Source: Prochlorococcus sp. AG-363-A16 (lineage in GTDB: Bacteria; Cyanobacteriota; Cyanobacteriia; PCC-6307; Cyanobiaceae). From it: a DNA stretch of 64,000 nucleotides. Under the pieces are notes generated by a model that saw only the letters and a list, made by a program, of their open reading frames with translations, searched no databases and was not told where the DNA came from. The number at the start of each line of letters is the position of its first letter. Position 1 is the first letter of the stretch. Made by a program: the position numbers and the translations under genes. Location: NCBI GenBank assembly GCA_003280345.1, contig QCFB01000001.1:154039-218038 (forward strand), written 5' to 3'. Below are positions 16,853-24,669 of this stretch, one piece after another.

Positions 16853-18775
16853 TTGCGTCAAATAGCTAGGATTTTAGAAAGATTAAATGCAGTGAGAAAA
16901 GGCGCGAAAAACCAAATTTATCAAAGTCCAGAGCAAGCTTCTTCGCCTCTGTACCTGACTAATGCTTCACCTGTATTGAAAGCACAATCTCAATCTTTGT
17001 ACAGGCCAGAAAAACTTAGCTATAGCCAACTGATAACTGAAATTAGGGCAGGATCTGTTGAATCCCTTGAATTGATACCTGCCAGAAGAGAAGTTTTAGT
17101 ACGTTTTAGGGACGGTACTAGGAAAAAAGTTCCAACTCTTCTTAACGACCAACAGATCTTGAAGGCAGCTCAAGACAATGGGACACCTTTGACAGTCAAG
17201 GATATTCGTTCTGAACAGGCAATAGCAGGCATAGTTGGAAATGTTGCCATAATCCTTCTCTTTGTTGTTGGCCTTTCTTACTTAATAAGGCGTTCTAGCA
17301 ATCTTGCAGGTAAAGCTATGGGCTTTGGAAGAAGTCAGCCTAGAGTAAAAGCTATTGATGAACTACAGGTAAGATTTGAAGATGTTGCTGGTATTAATGA
17401 AGCAGCTGAAGAGCTTAAGGAAATAGTTACTTTTCTAAGTCAACCAGAAAAATTTATTAATCTCGGAGCAAAGATACCAAAGGGTATCTTATTAATCGGT
17501 CCTCCAGGAACAGGCAAAACACTTTTAGCAAAGGCAATTGCAGGAGAAGCAGGAGTTCCTTTTTTTTCTATTGCAGCCTCAGAATTCGTTGAATTATTTG
17601 TAGGTGTAGGAGCGAGCCGTGTTAGAGATCTATTTTCAAAAGCAAAAGAAAAAGCACCTTGCATTATTTTTATTGATGAAATTGATGCTGTTGGGCGTCA
17701 ACGTGGTGCTGGGATTGGCGGTGGGAATGATGAGCGGGAGCAGACCTTAAATCAACTACTAACTGAAATGGATGGCTTTGCTGAAAATTCAGGTGTAATA
17801 CTTATTGCAGCAACAAATAGACCAGATGTATTAGATTCTGCTTTAATGAGACCGGGAAGGTTTGATAGAAGAATTTTAGTTTCATTACCAGACAGATTAG
17901 GTAGAAAGGATATTTTGGGAGTCCATGCTAGATGTCGTCCACTTGCTAATAAAGTTTGCTTAAACTCTTGGGCAATGAGAACACCGGGTTTTTCTGGGGC
18001 TGATTTAGAAAATTTGTTAAATGAAGCTGCCATTATTGCAGCAAGAAATAAATCAGAAATTATTTCTGATAATCATATTGAATTAGCACTTGAGAGAATA
18101 ACTATGGGACTAAGTGCATCACCACTTCAAGATAATTCAAAAAAACGTTTGATTGCTTACCATGAAGTGGGACATGCTCTGCTTGCAGCATTAATACCTG
18201 AAGCAGAAGATGTTGATAAAATATCACTTTTGCCGAGAGGCGGTGTTGGAGGCTTCACTAGATTTTGGCCAGATGAGGAAATTGTTGACTCTGGATTAAT
18301 AACCAAATCATATTTGACAGCTAAGTTAGTAGTTGCATTAGGAGGAAGAGCTGCAGAAATTCTTGTTTTTGGAGAACAAGAAATTACTCAAGGTGCATCT
18401 GCTGATTTACAGGATGTTGCAAGAATGGCTAGAGACATGGTTACTAAGTATGGTTTTTCAGATTTAGGTCCTGTATCATTCGAATCATCCTCATCTGAAG
18501 TATTTCTAGGTAGGGACCTAATTCAAAAAGATAAAGGATATTCCGAGTCAACTAGTAGAATTGTTGATTATAAAGTCAGAGATTTAGCAAAGACAGCATT
18601 AAATAAAGCAATTGAATTACTTAAACCACGCAGAGTTATTATGGATAAATTAGTTGACTCATTAATAGAGGAAGAAACATTATCATCTAAAAGGTTTAAT
18701 GAAATCATAGACAATAAGCAAATTGTGAAATTTGATGAAAATGATGTATTAGACTATCAAACAACGATTATATAA
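16853..18775 (+). CDS. ftsH: ATP-dependent zinc metalloprotease FtsH with one membrane segment
   Basis: A membrane-anchored AAA protease that removes damaged membrane proteins, notably photosystem II D1 in cyanobacteria. The catalytic parts are intact: Walker [20 protein letters not shown], Walker [16 protein letters not shown], second region of homology [20 protein letters not shown], zinc site YHEVGHALL, and the third-ligand region [13 protein letters not shown]. Only one hydrophobic helix is seen ([20 protein letters not shown]). The usual first helix is absent; the N-terminus [17 protein letters not shown] is basic and amphipathic. No ATG fits. The frame is open from a TTG at 16781 inside rpmF; TTG 16853 is used here, and GTG 16892 is also possible. 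Confidence 0.92.
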   Translation: MRQIARILERLNAVRKGAKNQIYQSPEQASSPLYLTNASPVLKAQSQSLYRPEKLSYSQLITEIRAGSVESLELIPARREVLVRFRDGTRKKVPTLLNDQQILKAAQDNGTPLTVKDIRSEQAIAGIVGNVAIILLFVVGLSYLIRRSSNLAGKAMGFGRSQPRVKAIDELQVRFEDVAGINEAAEELKEIVTFLSQPEKFINLGAKIPKGILLIGPPGTGKTLLAKAIAGEAGVPFFSIAASEFVELFVGVGASRVRDLFSKAKEKAPCIIFIDEIDAVGRQRGAGIGGGNDEREQTLNQLLTEMDGFAENSGVILIAATNRPDVLDSALMRPGRFDRRILVSLPDRLGRKDILGVHARCRPLANKVCLNSWAMRTPGFSGADLENLLNEAAIIAARNKSEIISDNHIELALERITMGLSASPLQDNSKKRLIAYHEVGHALLAALIPEAEDVDKISLLPRGGVGGFTRFWPDEEIVDSGLITKSYLTAKLVVALGGRAAEILVFGEQEITQGASADLQDVARMARDMVTKYGFSDLGPVSFESSSSEVFLGRDLIQKDKGYSESTSRIVDYKVRDLAKTALNKAIELLKPRRVIMDKLVDSLIEEETLSSKRFNEIIDNKQIVKFDENDVLDYQTTII

Positions 18776-18785
18776 ACTACTGATT

Positions 18786-21563
18786 TTGCCTACTACAAAT
18801 TTGCCACAGAGAAAAATTGTAAAAACTATATCCTATTTGATTATAGGATTATTTGCATCAATAATTTATTCGTATGTTAGCATTGAATTCACTTGGTTCA
18901 GTCAATTTAATTTAGAAAGTCTTATAATAAAAAGATGGTTAATATCCACATTAACATTATTCTTTTCTTTATCACTAATTTGTGGATGCTTATTATGGGA
19001 AAAAAAATGGAGATTATTAATAACTAATGAAGCACAAAAAAAAGAACAAACTTCAAAGATTTATGGAAATAAATATACAGCATTTATTATTTTATCATTT
19101 ACTATAAACAGTATTCTGCTAACCTTGTTAACTAGAATATCAATAATAAGTCTAACTCAACCCTCTTCAATTGGACATTGGTGGTCAATTGAATTTAAAT
19201 ATAATATACTTATATTTTTATTATACTTTACATTTCTAAGTTTTAGTTTGCTCTTTAAATCTATTCTTAAATATATTCAAATATTAGGATATTGTTTGTT
19301 TAGCTATATATTTTACCGTTCTTGGTACTTATGGATATTAGCAATAAATATTCCTAAAACAAATATATCTGAACCATTGTTTGAGTCTGATATTTCATTT
19401 GCACTTTCTCAATACCCTGCATATTCTTTAATATTATTGTTGGTGATAATAATATTAACAATAACCGGAGTAAATGGATTCATATTCTTTCTAACATATA
19501 GCACTAAATTATCCGAATGGAATACTAATAATCTTACAATTAAAGAAAGGAATCATTTAAGACCACTTGTTTTTTTAGTAGCTTCTATTGGATCTTGTTT
19601 GCTTTGGTTGTCTAGATATAATTTTTTATGGGTAGATAATGGTATGTTCTCGGGTGCTGGTTGGCTGGATATACGTTTCAACATACCAATTAGAACTACA
19701 GCTGCTTTTTCCTTATTTATATTTGCTATTTTAATTTTGCTTTCTAGTAAATATATATTTAAAAGACGTGCAATAAGAACAATCTCATTTGGTTTATTTA
19801 TATTGAGTCTAATCACAGAGATTATATTTACGCCCTTCTTAGAATGGATACTAGTTAAGCCAAGAGAACTTAGTCTTCAAAGCAAGTACATTAACCACTC
19901 AATCAAAGCAACAAGAAAAGCATTTCAATTAGACTCTATTAAGACAAGATTATTGAACCCAAATAATAAGCTTACAAAAAGAGATATTGACTTAGCTAAA
20001 AGCACACTGAGAAATATTAGGCTATGGGATAGTCAACCATTGCTGGCAACAAATAGTCAACTCCAGCAGTTGCGAGTTTATTATCGTTTCTCAAATGTAG
20101 CTATAGATAGATATCAATTACGACCTAATTCTTCAGAACGTCAACAGGTAATGATAACCGCACGTGAGTTAGATCAGGATGCACTTCCTAATAGATCTAA
20201 AACATGGTTGAACAAACATTTTGTATTCACACATGGTTACGGATTTACAATGAGTCCCGTAAATACAAAAGCTAAGGATGGTTTGCCAGAGTATTTTATT
20301 AGTAATTTAGGAAGTTCAACAAAGATAGAAGGAAATAATGTATTAGGAATTGCCAAAAATGATGTTGCTTCTGCAATACCCTTAGGCAATGGATCACTTT
20401 ACTTTGGAATTCTACCCTCACCATACGCAGTCGTACCTTCTTTGATTCAAGAATTGGATTATCCAGAAGGTGAGGTTAATATATATAATCATTATGAAGG
20501 AAATGCTGGTATTCCACTTACTAATCTATGGCAGAGAATTAAAGCAGCAATTTATTTAAGAGAACCTAGGTTGTTAAACACGGGTTCTTTGACAAAGAAC
20601 TCAAGGTTATTAATTAAAAGAGGTATTAAAAATAGAGTTAAATATTTAGCGCCATTTTTAGAGTTGATAGGTGACCCTTATCTAATAGCTGTTAAACCTA
20701 ATGGTAATAATAAAGAATATAGTAACAATCAGTATTTATATTGGATTGTTGAGGCTTACACAACATCACGTAGTTATCCGTATGCTTCGAACTTACCTGA
20801 TGGAAATCCCTTAAGGTATATTAGGAATTCTGCGAAGGCTGTAGTTGATGCTTATACAGGAAAAGTTAAAATTTACATAACAGAACCAGAAGATCCAATT
20901 ATTAGAGGTTGGCAAAAACTATTCCCAGAGCTATTTAGTCAACTAAATAATATGCCAAAAACAATAAAAGAGCATCTTAGAGTACCTACTGATTTATTCG
21001 AGATAAAAGTACAGCAATTACTTAGATATCATGTAACAGACCCCAGGACTTTTTATAACGGTGATGATGTTTGGCAAGTACCAAAGGAGCTATATGGAAA
21101 AACACAAATACCTGTTGATCCATATCACATTACAGCTCAGTTAGGACCAAATGAAAAATCAGAATTTCTCTTACTTCAGCCACTTACCCCTATAGCAAGA
21201 CCAAATCTATCAGCATGGCTAGCAGCTAGAAATGATGGAAAATATTATGGTGAATTAATATTATTGCGTTTTCCTAGCCAAGCAACTGTATTGGGTCCTG
21301 AGCAAATCCAAGCTTTAATAAACCAAGATCCTGAAATTAGCAAACAATTTAGCCTTTGGGATCGTGCTGGTTCAGAAGTAATCCAAGGTAATTTATTAGT
21401 TGTACCAGTTGGCAGATCATTGCTTTATGTAGAACCGGTATACTTAAAGGCTAGTCAAGGCGGACTTCCTACATTAACTAGAGTTGTAGTAAGCGATGGT
21501 AAAAGTATCGCAATGACTAAAGACTTGTCTGAAGGGATAAATAAACTCTTAGAAAAGAATTAG
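18786..21563 (+). CDS. UPF0182 family membrane protein
   Basis: A 925-residue protein of the UPF0182 (COG1615) family, function unknown. About seven hydrophobic segments fill the first 360 residues. A large soluble domain of roughly 550 residues follows, with family-typical stretches such as NKHFVFTHGYGFTMSPVN and YWIVEAYTTSRSYPYA, and LSAWLAARNDGKYYGELILL near the end. The soluble part is probably on the far side of the membrane. It starts 10 bases after ftsH, so they may be co-transcribed. The frame opens with TTG at 18786 and no ATG is near, so the start is uncertain by a few codons. Confidence 0.88.
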   Translation: MPTTNLPQRKIVKTISYLIIGLFASIIYSYVSIEFTWFSQFNLESLIIKRWLISTLTLFFSLSLICGCLLWEKKWRLLITNEAQKKEQTSKIYGNKYTAFIILSFTINSILLTLLTRISIISLTQPSSIGHWWSIEFKYNILIFLLYFTFLSFSLLFKSILKYIQILGYCLFSYIFYRSWYLWILAINIPKTNISEPLFESDISFALSQYPAYSLILLLVIIILTITGVNGFIFFLTYSTKLSEWNTNNLTIKERNHLRPLVFLVASIGSCLLWLSRYNFLWVDNGMFSGAGWLDIRFNIPIRTTAAFSLFIFAILILLSSKYIFKRRAIRTISFGLFILSLITEIIFTPFLEWILVKPRELSLQSKYINHSIKATRKAFQLDSIKTRLLNPNNKLTKRDIDLAKSTLRNIRLWDSQPLLATNSQLQQLRVYYRFSNVAIDRYQLRPNSSERQQVMITARELDQDALPNRSKTWLNKHFVFTHGYGFTMSPVNTKAKDGLPEYFISNLGSSTKIEGNNVLGIAKNDVASAIPLGNGSLYFGILPSPYAVVPSLIQELDYPEGEVNIYNHYEGNAGIPLTNLWQRIKAAIYLREPRLLNTGSLTKNSRLLIKRGIKNRVKYLAPFLELIGDPYLIAVKPNGNNKEYSNNQYLYWIVEAYTTSRSYPYASNLPDGNPLRYIRNSAKAVVDAYTGKVKIYITEPEDPIIRGWQKLFPELFSQLNNMPKTIKEHLRVPTDLFEIKVQQLLRYHVTDPRTFYNGDDVWQVPKELYGKTQIPVDPYHITAQLGPNEKSEFLLLQPLTPIARPNLSAWLAARNDGKYYGELILLRFPSQATVLGPEQIQALINQDPEISKQFSLWDRAGSEVIQGNLLVVPVGRSLLYVEPVYLKASQGGLPTLTRVVVSDGKSIAMTKDLSEGINKLLEKN

Positions 21564-21599
21564 ATTATTAATTATATTCAAAAAATTCAAATAAAAAAA

Positions 21600-21628
21600 A
21601 AGTACCAGTTGTATTTACAATGGTACTT
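21600..21628. terminator. Bidirectional terminator hairpin between UPF0182 gene and peroxiredoxin
   Basis: AAGTACCA-G-TTGT-ATTT-ACAA-TGGTACTT: 12 base pairs with a single bulged G and a 4-base loop. An A-run precedes it on the plus strand, which is a T-run on the minus strand. It lies between convergent genes and is best suited to end the minus-strand peroxiredoxin message. Confidence 0.7.
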
Positions 21629-21657
21629 AATATTCGGTTAAGTAACTTGTTATACGA

Positions 21658-22257
21658 TTAACCAAGTGTTGAAAAGTAATCTTTACTTCCTACAGGGTCT
21701 TCCTTCATAGTTTTCTCTCCCGGAGTCCAATTAGCAGGACATACTTCACCTGGATGAGCTTCTACATATTGATAACCCTGGAGAACACGTAGCGTTTCGT
21801 CTACATTTCTTCCTACAGGAGCTTTGTTGACAGTTGAATGCATAATTACTCCCTTAGGGTTAATGATGAACAAGCCTCTATCTGCTTCTCCGTCATCATT
21901 AAGTACATTATATGCACTACATATTTCCTTTTTTAAATCGGAAACTAATGGATATTCAATGTCACCAATTCCTCCTTGATTTCTTGGAGTTTGTATCCAA
22001 GCTAAATGACTAAATTTACTGTCTACTGATACACCCAATACTTCTGTGTTCTTTGTTGTGAAATCAGAATATCTATCACTAAAGGCTGTTATCTCTGTTG
22101 GACATACAAAGGTAAAGTCTAATGGGTAGAAAAATAGTACAACATACTTTCCTCTATATTGCGAGAGGGTGATTTCTGTAAATTCTTGGTCTAGAACTGC
22201 AGTAGCAGTGAAGTCAGGGGCCTCTTGACCCACTCTCAAGCATCCGTTAGTTGTCAT
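21658..22257 (-). CDS. 2-Cys peroxiredoxin
   Basis: A thiol peroxidase reducing hydrogen peroxide and alkyl hydroperoxides with electrons from thioredoxin. The 199-residue protein is of typical size. The peroxidatic cysteine is in [18 protein letters not shown] near residue 55 and the resolving cysteine in [13 protein letters not shown] near residue 175, making it a typical (Prx1/AhpC) 2-Cys enzyme. The ATG start is clear ([18 protein letters not shown]). It is likely the main peroxide defence; Prochlorococcus lacks catalase (general knowledge, not seen here). Confidence 0.95.
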   Translation of the reverse strand: MTTNGCLRVGQEAPDFTATAVLDQEFTEITLSQYRGKYVVLFFYPLDFTFVCPTEITAFSDRYSDFTTKNTEVLGVSVDSKFSHLAWIQTPRNQGGIGDIEYPLVSDLKKEICSAYNVLNDDGEADRGLFIINPKGVIMHSTVNKAPVGRNVDETLRVLQGYQYVEAHPGEVCPANWTPGEKTMKEDPVGSKDYFSTLG

Positions 22258-22430
22258 GAATAAAAGTGATGGTGATTAAATTACTTGGCTGGACTATAAG
22301 GTGGCCCATTGCCTAAGCTATTTGATAGACTATAAAAATCTAACAGGTTTATGGCTTAATTGAGTGGTCACAAGCCTCATTGCATAGCAAATGCCAAGAT
22401 CTACCTTAATGTAAGCAATCAAACAAAACC

Positions 22431-22709
22431 ATGAATTGGGATCAGTCATTACTGCGTAAATTTAGTTGTACGGGTCATTATCGACTATTGAATCAAGTCA
22501 GATCTGAACTAAAAACCCAACCATTAATACGCGATAAGAACACTAGGCAGTTAAACCTACAGGCTAAACCTATACGAGGTACAAGTTCAAGACAACCCAA
22601 AAGACCTAACGTATTAGAAAATATAGATATAGAAAAGCCTTTAGAGGAACAAAATAACGAACTTCGAAAATCATTTAAGGATCGATTAAATGCAATTGAC
22701 ATGAGATAA
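22431..22709 (+). CDS. Small conserved basic protein, unknown function
   Basis: A 92-residue protein that I do not recognise beyond a picocyanobacterial look. The N-terminus MNWDQSLLRKFSCTGHYRLL looks folded and conserved. The rest is basic and polar (QAKPIRGTSSRQPKRP) with a helical acidic/basic C-terminus (LEEQNNELRKSFKDRLNAID). There is no membrane segment. The ATG is good. It sits between the peroxiredoxin (divergent) and the J-domain gene (same strand, 166 bp downstream). Confidence 0.65.
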   Translation: MNWDQSLLRKFSCTGHYRLLNQVRSELKTQPLIRDKNTRQLNLQAKPIRGTSSRQPKRPNVLENIDIEKPLEEQNNELRKSFKDRLNAIDMR

Positions 22710-22875
22710 TCTATTAATTTAAAATAAATAACTAGATGTCATATCTAATAAAACTATATAAATTGAATAATGTTTAGTTTACTAATATTTATTATTTTCA
22801 TATCATTATCAAATTGAGAAAATTTGTTTATTTTTGCTCATATGGCCCTAACTTATACTAAGTAGTGGAATTCCT

Positions 22876-23937
22876 GTGTCAGGCGTAGAAGACAATGGAT
22901 CTCGAAGAATATCTGTTGATCTTCCGAATCAGCTAATTGAGCGTTTTGATGAATTAAAGAAAGAATGGGGACTTCGAGCTAGAGGAGCTGTTTTAAGGAA
23001 ACTATTAGAAGTAATATTAAGTGACAACGATGATTTATTTAATAGTAATGAATCAAATAATTCTACTGATAATGAACTTCAAAATTCAAGTACAATTAAG
23101 AGTAAAAATATAGATCAGCCTAGGTACAATGAAACAAAGGCACTAGTTTTAATAGGCAATAATGAAATTGTACGTTCATCATATTTAAATGATTCTAATG
23201 TAAATAAATCAGATATTTCTGAAAATGATAATGATAAGGCTAAGTCAACAAATACTTCTGGTATTGATCTTCCAGGATTTGTACAAAGGAGAACAAGCAA
23301 CCTCAGAAAGAGTTTAGGTAAAGACGATGATATGAATACAAATGAGTGTACATTTTTCAAAACAATAGGTGAACGAGAATTATTGTCAGCGCAACATATT
23401 GCACGTAATCATTGGATAGAAATATATGGAAAGTATCCAAGTGAAAGTGTTTTAGAGGCCTCTATGGTATGGCTTTCTGAGGATATATGGCCAAATATTG
23501 AAGGGACCGATGATAAGTTATTTACATGGTCTGCTGCTAATAGGTTAATGAAGAATTACTGCCCTAATTGGCAACTGAAGGGAGCAACTTTTGAAAAGGT
23601 TATTGTAATAGTAGGAATCTTAGAAGATCCTTTTGCAGCAGATACATTACATTCTCGAATTCCAACATTAATTCGAAGGTTTGTAAATAGATTTAAAAAA
23701 AGTAGAAATGTGACATCGTTTGAAACCATTGAAAGCACTATGACTGTACATGGCGCATTAAAACTTTTAGGACTACCCACTATTGCAGGGCAACCGTTAA
23801 CACTAGTAAGGATACGTGAGTCTTATAAGCAAAAGGCACTTGAATCTCACCCAGATGCTGGTGGATCTACAGAATCAATGCGTAAATTAAATGAAGCATA
23901 TCAATTACTTAAAGAGCTATATAGAAACTCTAAATAA
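22876..23937 (+). CDS. J-domain protein with an N-terminal ribbon-helix-helix-like segment
   Basis: A 353-residue protein with three parts. Residues 9-50 (SRRISVDLPNQLIERFDELK then an Arg-rich helix) look like a ribbon-helix-helix DNA-binding fold. A polar Asn/Ser/Asp-rich linker covers about 55-155. The C-terminus (about 285-353) is a J-domain with the HPD motif in ALESHPDAGGSTESMRKLNE, the Hsp70-stimulating signature. The central region (160-280) is unassigned. The start is GTG (MSGVEDNGS). The union of a putative DNA-binding head and a DnaK-recruiting tail suggests chaperone-controlled DNA binding, which is inference. The stop lies inside a short AACTC repeat. Confidence 0.78.
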   Translation: MSGVEDNGSRRISVDLPNQLIERFDELKKEWGLRARGAVLRKLLEVILSDNDDLFNSNESNNSTDNELQNSSTIKSKNIDQPRYNETKALVLIGNNEIVRSSYLNDSNVNKSDISENDNDKAKSTNTSGIDLPGFVQRRTSNLRKSLGKDDDMNTNECTFFKTIGERELLSAQHIARNHWIEIYGKYPSESVLEASMVWLSEDIWPNIEGTDDKLFTWSAANRLMKNYCPNWQLKGATFEKVIVIVGILEDPFAADTLHSRIPTLIRRFVNRFKKSRNVTSFETIESTMTVHGALKLLGLPTIAGQPLTLVRIRESYKQKALESHPDAGGSTESMRKLNEAYQLLKELYRNSK

Positions 23938-23965
23938 ACTCTAAATAAACTAAAAATTAAACTCA
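23926..23965 (+). repeat. AACTC-type short tandem repeats at the end of the J-domain gene
   Basis: Four copies of AACT(C/A) starting at 23926, 23937, 23948 and 23960, each followed by TAAATA-like AT sequence, an 11-12 bp period. The first two units are nearly identical (AACTCTAAATA). The J-domain stop codon lies within the array, so the array spans the coding end and the start of the gene-poor block. Confidence 0.6.
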
Positions 23966-24031
23966 ATAAAAAACATGTTCCTCTCATCCATACGCCAAAA
24001 GCAATCCTCTTAGTCAATGTAATCTAATTCA

Positions 24032-24080
24032 AGACTAATGATAAGACTTATATTAAGACCAAACTAAGAATAATAAGACT
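24032..24080 (+). repeat. AGACT repeat cluster 1
   Basis: AGACT at 24032 and 24044, AGACC at 24056 and AGACT at 24076: spacings of 12, 12 and 20 bases. Each sits in a wider context close to ATAAGACTAA. A weaker unit (AAGAAT) lies between the last two. Read directly from the sequence; function unknown. Confidence 0.7.
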
Positions 24081-24118
24081 GCATAAACCAATATTTTTTT
24101 AAATAAAATTGGTACATA

Positions 24119-24226
24119 ATGGTGCTGATCCTGAAATTACAAATTAGAGATGAAAAAACATTGTTTTCGAATGGTTTCACTGTTGTCCATCCTATGTCCA
24201 ACCTATTATTGGAATATGCTAAATAG
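24119..24226 (+). CDS. Possible 35-residue small protein
   Basis: ATG at 24119 opens a 35-codon frame (MVLILKLQIRDEKTLFSN, ending LLLEYAK) closed by TAG. It is followed 25 bases later by a strong hairpin. There is no recognisable Shine-Dalgarno sequence and no family that I know. It could be a leader peptide, a gene remnant or chance. It is listed because the ORF-hairpin pair looks like a short transcription unit. Confidence 0.25.
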   Translation: MVLILKLQIRDEKTLFSNGFTVVHPMSNLLLEYAK

Positions 24227-24250
24227 TTGTATTAACTAGTATTTGAAGCT

Positions 24251-24281
24251 TTGAGTACCTGCTATATAGACAGGTACTCAA
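24251..24281 (+). terminator. Strong intrinsic-terminator-like hairpin in the gene-poor block
   Basis: Perfect 11-bp stem TTGAGTACCTG / CAGGTACTCAA with a 9-base loop CTATATAGA, followed by TTTTATT on the plus strand. No annotated gene ends just upstream, so it points to an unannotated transcript ending here, either the 35-codon frame or a small RNA starting after about 24100. Confidence 0.65.
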
Positions 24282-24422
24282 TTTTATTAATAGTTCATAG
24301 GAGAATAAATGGAGATTCTTAGTTAGACATAAAGATAATTTCCTAATTTAATAGTTATGGACCATTAGTGATGGCATTCGAACACTAAGAAATGCAAATA
24401 ATATAACCATATGTATTACATA

Positions 24423-24451
24423 AGACTCTTAAATAGACTAAAAATAAGACT
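24423..24451 (+). repeat. AGACT repeat cluster 2
   Basis: AGACT at 24423, 24435 and 24447: three exact direct copies with two exact 12-base steps. Contexts are TAAGACTCTT, ATAGACTAAA and TAAGACTAAA. It lies about 220 bases upstream of the methyltransferase start. Confidence 0.75.
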
Positions 24452-24536
24452 AAAATGATACTTTCAATACTCTATAAGTTTCATTTTCCTTTTTACTAGA
24501 TTTTATAAAACCATATCAACTCTCATTTCTTATATG

Positions 24537-24585
24537 AGACACTTATTTAGACTTAAAATTAGTCTTACGTGATATACATGAGACT
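24537..24585 (+). repeat. AGACT repeat cluster 3 with an inverted copy
   Basis: AGACA at 24537, AGACT at 24549, inverted copy AGTCT at 24561 and AGACT at 24581: steps of 12, 12 and 20 bases, repeating the spacing pattern of cluster 1. The inverted pair at 24549/24561 could form a short hairpin. It lies 84 bases before the methyltransferase start, a usual place for regulator sites. Confidence 0.7.
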
Positions 24586-24669
24586 AGTAAGTGTTTGAAG
24601 AAATTTTAATTATTGGAATTATTACTAAGTAAAATAAAAATATCTAAATATGAATCAGGATAATGAAGC

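Larger units (their letters stand above)
23938..24669. other. 732-bp gene-poor block between the J-domain gene and the rRNA methyltransferase gene
   Basis: No convincing long reading frame on either strand. It holds the tail of the AACTC repeats, three clusters of AGACT motifs with 12-bp phasing, one 35-codon reading frame and one strong hairpin, listed separately. It is the longest gene-free stretch in the window apart from 36373-36997. The very AT-rich segment 24590-24660 before the methyltransferase start shows no clear -10 box or Shine-Dalgarno sequence. Confidence 0.7.

Noticed and set aside
24307..24327. AGGAG followed by ATG GAG ATT CTT AGT TAG, a five-codon minigene
   Set aside because: Good ribosome-binding spacing but far too short to judge; expected by chance in this AT-rich gap.
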